From Brachynemurus nebulosus (Eukaryota > Arthropoda > Insecta > Neuroptera > Myrmeleontidae): DNA of 64,000 nt. The notes under the pieces were generated by a model, which saw only the letters and a list, made by a program, of their open reading frames with translations, had not been told where the DNA came from and did no database searches. A program made the position numbers and the translations under genes. The stretch spans positions 40,724,551 to 40,788,550 of the forward strand of contig JAPWDM010000004.1 in NCBI GenBank assembly GCA_035578155.1. The letters are read 5' to 3'. Shown one piece after another: positions 57,522 through 64,000 of the stretch (the first letter of the stretch is position 1; each line of letters opens with the position of its first letter).

Positions 57522-58971
57522 TAAATTTAACACTCACATGTACACATACATACATGCAAACATATTTGGCAATGTCACGAAAAAGATTTTGGTAACCTCG
57601 AAGAATGAAAATGACGATATTTGGATTTTGAAATTGGGATGAATACAATAACCTCCTTATAGGAAAGTTAAAAACATAGTCTTTGTTGAAAATTTAAACG
57701 AGGTAAATGTTAACATGTTAATACTTACCCCATGCATTTTGTTAATACTTGCCCCGAAGGTAAATTTTTTACAAATTTAAATTTTTAAAAAGAATACGTT
57801 GATAATGCGGTAAAATTTAAACAAAATACAATACCAGATGGACTATGCTACCGTTTTAAATAAATTTAGTCTCTTTTAGGTATACAATCATGCTTCAAAT
57901 AAAAAAACCGTGGACTTAAAAATGTTCTTTTACCTAATAAAATCTACGCCTTACTCACAACTTTGTTTTGCGGCAACCGGCCGAAGACTGATTGGTCACA
58001 ACATGTCCGTGGTCATCTGCTGATGACAGCAACCAGACGTACTTAATTTTTTCGTCCGTAGTTTGGCGGAAAATGGCCTGTTAATACTTACCCCCATTAA
58101 TACTAGCCCCTGTCTCCCCTACAGAAGCTGTTGATTACTTTTCCGTCTTCCTATTTGGTAAAACGTGGATTCAGTGCCGTTATAAGCCTCATCACAAAAA
58201 AAAAACCGACCAAAAATTAGTACTGGTGGGGATTTGCTGTTGTTACTCACATTGAGCCGGACATAAATACACTCATAACATCCCATCAGGTTTATCCAAG
58301 TCATTTTTTTTTGTATTTTGAAAAAAAGTTATAATTTCAATAAATACTTCTTCAACAAAATGTTTTATTTATATTTTATTTTTACGCCACCATTTACCAT
58401 TCAAAACATCGAAGTTAAATTTGTTTTTTTTTTTTTTTTTTTGATTATGCATTTATATATAGTTTTTCACTCAGCGTCCCTAAGCAAGTTTTGACTATGA
58501 AAAGGGGTCCGTGGGCCAAAAGAGTTTGGGAACCACTGATTTAAAAGAAGAGAAAAAATTTTAAACTTTTTTTCTATGTCAGCTAGTTTCCGAGAAAAAC
58601 TATCTTACTTAGACTGTGATTTTTCTCTTGTATAAAGTGTGAAGTTAGTCACATTCTAAGTACATATTCGACACAATATGATTCGACACATTTAGGGTTC
58701 CGTTAGTAGCGGGTCCGTTAGTAGTCACTTGAGGGGAAGAGATTGGAGGGGAGATGTTAACACCTTATGGTAATTCCCACCAGCAGGTAGTCAGTGGCGG
58801 TTCAATAACTTTTAATAAAATACACTTAATTACTTTTCCATGTGCAAGTCCACGCATATGCATGCATCTCTGTACATTTACACACTTGATGAAGAATATT
58901 TTCTACATCCATACATAAACTACGGCATTTGTGCATACATATGCGTATATATTATATACTCGTTTACGCTT

Positions 58972-59395
<424 letters not shown>

Positions 59396-61467
59396 CATAG
59401 TAAAAGGTAAAATGCATAAAAAATGTTTTTATACCGTTGCTCTAAATTACTTACTTTTCGAGAAAAACTAGGAAATATGTCGTTCTCCATTTCACTCGCA
59501 CTCGCATTCTTTTTTTTCTGTCTCATTTTTTGCGAGCTAAATTCGAAAAAAACCGCTTTATAAGTAGCGTGTCATGATTTTTTTAATCCAATTTAACGAT
59601 TCGGCTATATTCTATTTCTCTGTCAGTTAAATGTTTTTATAATGTATCTCTGTTCCATTTTTTTTGACAAAAAAACTCCCGACGATATCTGTTATGTGAT
59701 ATGATCAGAATTTAGATTATATTTACACCATCCAAAAATTAATAAGAGTTTGCTTCAATCGTATAAAAATTACGTTAAATCATATTCAAACAATAATATT
59801 TTTACGTAATTTTCTATCCAATTGACAATACAGTTATGATTAGAATTGTGTAATCAGAGTATTCTAGTATTAAATAATTTTGCACATTCAATTTTTTTTT
59901 TTAACAAAGAAAAATTTTTTAAATTTTGACACATTCTTTTATGAAATTTCGATTAAGAAATATTCAAAAATTTTAAAGTGAATCATTTAAAAAGAGTTAA
60001 AAATAAATTAAAAAGGAAACATTTCTCTATTTTAACATATTTGTAAAGAAAATTTTACAGTTTACTTACAGTTTTTTGAAAAAATGTAATAACATTTTTA
60101 CATACAATAAAGATTATATTTGAACGGTAGGAAATCCACAAATTTTTTTTTATTTCTTTAATTAATTATTAAATTTGGTTTTAGAAGAAAATCTTCGTCT
60201 AATTCGCTTCAAGCCGAAAGTATAGCCACTAATAAGGACATTCCACTGTTAAAATAAATGGAAAATATATTGAAATTTATTTAATGAAAGCCATTCATAC
60301 ACATTTTTAAAATATCCTTTTGAATTATATAACAAATAAAATCTGTGTAAAAAAATCTAATTGACGTGTTTTTTCTCAATTTTCTAATATTAAGTAAGGC
60401 TCGTTAGTTAGGGAGTGATTGTGTCAAAATTTTAATGTAAAATATGATAGTTTTAACCCTCTTCAAAAGAACATTTCGATTTTAACAATAAAAAAATTTT
60501 AAAGAGTGTTTTCGTTTTTCCCGGATTACCAAAAACTTTTCATAGGCATATCTGTGACTAAAGTTGCCTCCCTTTCTTAAGAAAATAAAGTATTTTTAAA
60601 ATTTTGTGTAAAAAAATAAAACACAATTAACGAAAAAAAAGTACGCGTTCCCATATTTTTAAGATTTTGTAGTACAAGAAAATCCGTATAAATTCATCAT
60701 ATCTGTTATTGCATTTACTAGCTTTTACGCAATTTAATAAACAGTATCGTTTTGATTTTTTAAACTCATTTAAGACATTTATTGTTAGTGAGACATATTT
60801 GAATTATTTTCCTAACTAATAAATTAAATTCTGTAGACTGATGTTTTTGTAGATAAAAAAAATTCTAGGTAACGTCTGTATTAGACAAAAGTCTGAAAAG
60901 GGACGTAGAATCTCACTGTTATTAATTATTATGTCTTAGTCTTTTGAAAAATTATTTTTTGAACTAAAATAAGAATAGAAGGAATATAAACTTAGAGGTA
61001 AACGACAGGGGTATATAAACTTTATTTTAGATTCTACGTTTATTTTTACAGAAAATCATCAAGTACCTATTATTTCTTTTTTGAATGTATAAATACAAAA
61101 AGTTCGAAATTATTTTATATTAGAATTTCAATTTTGGTCGACCCTACGGGTTGTCCCCATTTACTCTTTTCTCGTCTCTTTTGACCCCAATTTTTCATAG
61201 AGAAGAAATTATACGATTTTTGTTAATTTTTAGAAAACCACCGATATTTTTAAATTTTTTTGGATACTGCTGATAAAGTGACCATCTTCGCATAAATTTT
61301 TAATATATTAAAGATTAGGTACTCATAAAATAAATACAAAAAAATACGGTGTGAAGTCTGAATGCGTACCTATTCATCCTTGTCTAGGGTAGCACGTTTT
61401 TTATTGACATAAATATTAGAAACGCAGGAAAAGAGACCAGGAATCAACATAGAAGTGGATTATGGTA
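59396..61467. other. AT-rich interval, no gene seen
   Basis: Presumed intronic or intergenic DNA, rich in A/T runs. No protein motif, RNA gene or clear tandem repeat was recognised. Confidence 0.6.
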
Positions 61468-62177
61468 CGATATATTTTCTGAAAAAAGTGCTTAGGACCA
61501 AAGTTATAGAGTTCAAAGTGATGCACTTGATGATGACTTTGAAGTTGACCTTGGGGTCAATTTCCAAAGTCATTTGAAAATCATTTAATATTTTTCAAAA
61601 GGAGTAGTTTACTTTTCATCTCTAAATGGTTCAAAGTATATTCGAACGAATTTCACATGCAAGATAGAAAATAAGTGATCAGGAAGTAATTTTGAAAAAT
61701 ACTTGCTCAATCGCAATCGGAAAAATATAATAGTTAATCATATGTTCAATTGAATTCCTAATATGATAACTATAGAGTAGCAATAAAAATTTTAAAAAAT
61801 TTTGAAAATTTCTAATATAACATAAAGTTAATGTTTAACTTACAATTGGAGTGATATTAAATCTTTTCTTAACTTTACTTCTAAAATTACTTACAAAAAT
61901 GTTTTCTTCTAATTTTTTCTATAAATTTGCGCCTATTTTTCCATTTCGTCAGGTTTTTATTTTTTTTATTTTAGAAAAATAACGCAACAAATCAATTTTG
62001 AAGATAGATTTAGTCAATACATGAAATTACTGTTTATAGGTACAGGATATGGTCAAAGTTCGGCAATGGCTAATCATTTTCAACTTACCTTGAAAATCGA
62101 TTTCAGGGTCACTATCAAGTGCATCGCTTTAAATTCTACAAATTTGGTACTCAGCCCTTTTTTCAGAAAATATGTCG
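61468..62177. repeat. Inverted repeat with roughly 100-bp arms
   Basis: The left arm starts cgatatattttctgaaaaaa (61468) and includes aaagtgatgcacttgatgatgac. The right arm ends ttttcagaaaatatgtcg (62177) and includes atcaagtgcatcgctttaaa. The arms are imperfect; the spacer is about 510 bp with no gene. Resembles a decayed foldback element. Confidence 0.65.
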
Positions 62178-62976
62178 TTTCAAAAATATTTAGCTATAAC
62201 TGTTTTCATCTACAGAGGTTGAATGGTGTTTTCTACTAAAAGCGTATTTAGCCGAAATAAAAAAAACACGTATTTAATATTTTTCGCTGTTTAATAAGTA
62301 TGTTAAGTTTCATTCAAATTGGCGAGTATTAGTTGGGTAGTGTTATTTGTCAGAATGTTTTGCCGATCTAGTTTTTTCAATATTTCTTTGCTCGTTTTCA
62401 GAATTTGTATGTTAATTTCTACGGACAAATAACTCATTCTTTTCTTCGATTTGAGTAACTTTTATTTGTTGATGTTGACCATTAATTGATCGAAACATTA
62501 AATATTTTTCAATGATTTTTTTAGCGAATGTCGAAAATTTTGAAATTTTTTTCACCGTTAGTAAGTTAAAGTATTTGAATTCATTAAGTAATTAAATGAT
62601 GTCCACAAGAACCTTACGGACTACCATAAGTTATATGAGATCCCTAGGACCCGTTTTTTACTGTTAGGATAAACTTTTTACTAAAATTATTTTAGATGAA
62701 TAAAGGTTATGTTGTATGATTTCCGCCAGGGTTTACTGTTCCCATTATTGTAAAAAATAAACTAACCGACCGATTTTGAAAATTTTTTCACTGTTAGGGA
62801 ACTAAATTATTTTAGATGGATACAACTATGCTGCACAAAGTCCGTTCGGGTTCTTGGGTCCCAAAAATATCAAAACTAATTACCCAGCCGATTTTAAAAA
62901 ATCTTTTACTCTTAGAAAGCTAAACTATTTTAAATAGGTACAGTTCTTAGATGAGATCCGCCAGTCCCCAAAATTT
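62178..62976. repeat. Degenerate roughly 120-bp repeats
   Basis: From about 62520 the phrase 'cgattttgaaaattttttca' followed by ctgttag, aactaaa and attttagat recurs three to four times in diverged form (about 62525, 62650, 62780, 62888). The first 340 bases of this interval show nothing recognisable. Confidence 0.55.
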
Positions 62977-63607
62977 GGAAATTCGCTATGTTATGCAGAT
63001 GCTGCGACAGGGGTATTATATACACCTGTGCTTACAAACAATTACAAACACTTATTCGTATAAATGTTAGTAATTACAAATACACACACTTTTTCACATC
63101 TATACGCATTCATATGAATATTATGAATTTGCTATGACCAGTGAGGACATTGGTCCACACAAACGCATTCCCAAAGGGGTAACCAATTTTTTATAATGAA
63201 TTCTAGCACACACTACGTCGTCAAAAGTATGGGAACACCTTGTCCCAGAGGGTGCCCACACTTTTGACGAGGCACTGTACTTAATGTTGTGGTACACTAT
63301 CGTGTCAAAAATGTGGGCACCCCTGGGCCAAGGTGTCCCCATACTTTATGTAATGTAGTGTGTGCTAGAATCCACAATAAAAAATTGGTCCTCCCTTGTG
63401 AACACGTTTGAACGGATCAATGTCCCCACTCTATCTATGTGAATACATATGTGTATGCATTTGCATTTGTTGTGCTTACATCATTGCAAAGACGGAAAAA
63501 AATCACATAAAAAAGGTTTTTGAACTATTATTCTAGGTTAGCTAGTTTTTGAGAAAATAAGAAAAAATACCCCTGTCGCAGCATCCTGCATAACATAGCG
63601 AATTTCC
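62977..63607. repeat. Large palindrome (foldback) of about 630 bp
   Basis: Outer arms: ggaaattcgctatgttatgc then gatgctgcgacaggggtat on the left, with the complement at about 63567-63607. The inner core, about 63140-63440, is a strong inverted repeat in which ctagcacacactac (left) pairs with gtagtgtgtgctag (right), and further in gtgcccacacttttgac pairs with gtcaaaaatgtgggcac. The centre is near 63290. No coding capacity. Confidence 0.8.
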
Positions 63608-63883
63608 GTTTATAAAAATTAGTCTTTCTCGGAAACCAGTTGACATAGAAAAAAAGTTTAAAGACCTTTTTTATGTAATTTTTTCTTCTCTTTTAAATGG
63701 TGTAAAAAAATTTCGCAAAAATTTTTGAATAAGTGGAAATTTTGGCACAAAACAAATTTTTTGCAAGAACAAAAACCATGTTCCTGGCATCCGACGGGTC
63801 TGGCTGAAGAACTCATCCAAGAGTTTGGGATTTTCACCAAATTTTGTAATAGTAGGACATTTTGTTCGAGAGTTATCGTGCGG

Positions 63884-63971
<88 letters not shown>

Positions 63972-64000
63972 GAGTGAATATTATTAGCGAATTTCGAGAA
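63608..64000 (-). repeat. (TA)n-bearing dispersed repeat, copy 3 (uninterrupted right flank)
   Basis: The reverse-strand copy of the 52592 family: (TA)n at 63888-63965, then on the minus strand cgataactctcgaac, gttcttcagccagacccgtc and ccatttaaaagagaagaaaa. It carries the continuous acaccatttaaaagagaag that is split by the hAT-like element in copy 1. The window edge truncates its other side. Confidence 0.85.

Larger units (their letters stand above)
53691..58119. mobile_element. TA-flanked DNA element with subterminal TTAATACTTACCCC repeats
   Basis: Perfect 14-bp inverted ends GGGGAGACAGGGGC / GCCCCTGTCTCCCC, each flanked by TA (53689-53690 and 58120-58121). The motif GTTAATACTTACCCC or its complement recurs inside at about 53879, 53924, 57712, 57742 (one change) and 58079, and the terminal sequence itself is a variant of it. 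Repeated subterminal motifs of this kind often bind transposase. About 1.3 kb remains without the LINE, and no transposase frame is visible. Confidence 0.8.
53174..58538. mobile_element. hAT-like DNA element containing nested insertions
   Basis: The outer ends are inverted: CAGTTCAGTGGTTCCCAAAG on the left (with an extra CAGTT) and TTTGGGAACCACTG on the right. They are flanked by the perfect 8-bp duplication atttaaaa (53166-53173 and 58539-58546), as expected for the hAT superfamily. GGGGTCC-type repeats lie next to both ends (53210-53290 and 58503-58513). Removing the nested element leaves about 0.94 kb with no transposase, so it is non-autonomous. Inside, gatgaggcttat (53586-53597) and its complement (58182-58193) form a further inverted pair. 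Confidence 0.88.

Noticed and set aside
53174..58538. A hAT transposase gene
   Set aside because: After removing the nested elements no frame longer than background remains, and no transposase motif was seen.

Overview
This is a very AT-rich, repeat-dominated eukaryotic window from an insect nuclear genome. The evidence is a complete arthropod-type 18S rRNA gene, the 3' exon of an insect 5-HT1-like serotonin receptor with a spliced DRY junction, and Ty3/gypsy, BEL/Pao, jockey-type LINE and Penelope-like elements. The 18S core reads as insect and carries long AT-rich expansion segments. A hymenopteran, perhaps a parasitoid wasp with an extremely AT-rich genome, is my best guess, but that is inference from memory of 18S sequences. 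Only one host protein-coding exon and one RNA gene are supported; everything else is satellite, transposon, spacer or unrecognised AT-rich DNA.

Layout. 1-26783: one satellite array (monomer about 155-190 bp, with higher-order duplications) broken by two insertions. The first is a 2.03-kb non-coding TA-flanked DNA element (4013-6041). The second is a BEL/Pao retrotransposon (7407-22489, minus strand, 5-bp duplication ctacc) whose leader is itself split by an intact Ty3/gypsy element (13591-21975, minus strand). 26996-28920: a pogo-like TA-flanked foldback element carrying a 103-bp minisatellite in both orientations. 30031-37377: four successive tandem arrays (312, 78, about 327 and 329 bp), the last nearly perfectly homogeneous. 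They end about 1.25 kb before the 18S gene and are read here as rDNA intergenic-spacer repeats. 38634-40996: 18S rRNA, followed after four bases by a 500-N gap. 41501-43282: a large inverted repeat around a Penelope-like GIY-YIG fragment. 43.3-50.6 kb: a second copy of the 103-bp minisatellite, TA microsatellites and another foldback element. 50795-51707: last coding exon of the serotonin receptor (minus strand). Its upstream intron runs rightwards for at least 12 kb, apparently past the window end.

That intron contains a Russian-doll nest. A repeat with an internal (TA)n tract (52.6 kb) is split by a hAT-like element (53174-58538, 8-bp duplication atttaaaa). That is split by a TA-flanked element (53691-58119), which is in turn split by a jockey-clade LINE with an intact ORF2. 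An unoccupied relative of the outermost repeat at about 63.6-63.9 kb supplies the empty target site. Further inverted repeats lie at 61.5-62.2 and 63.0-63.6 kb.

The parts that still look capable of working are the 18S gene, the receptor exon, the gypsy gag and pol (joined by a candidate A-AAA-AAC -1 frameshift site overlapping the end of gag) and LINE ORF2. The BEL coding region is broken by several frameshifts, one coinciding with a 34-base homopolymer. I found no tRNA, CRISPR, 5.8S/28S or other host gene.
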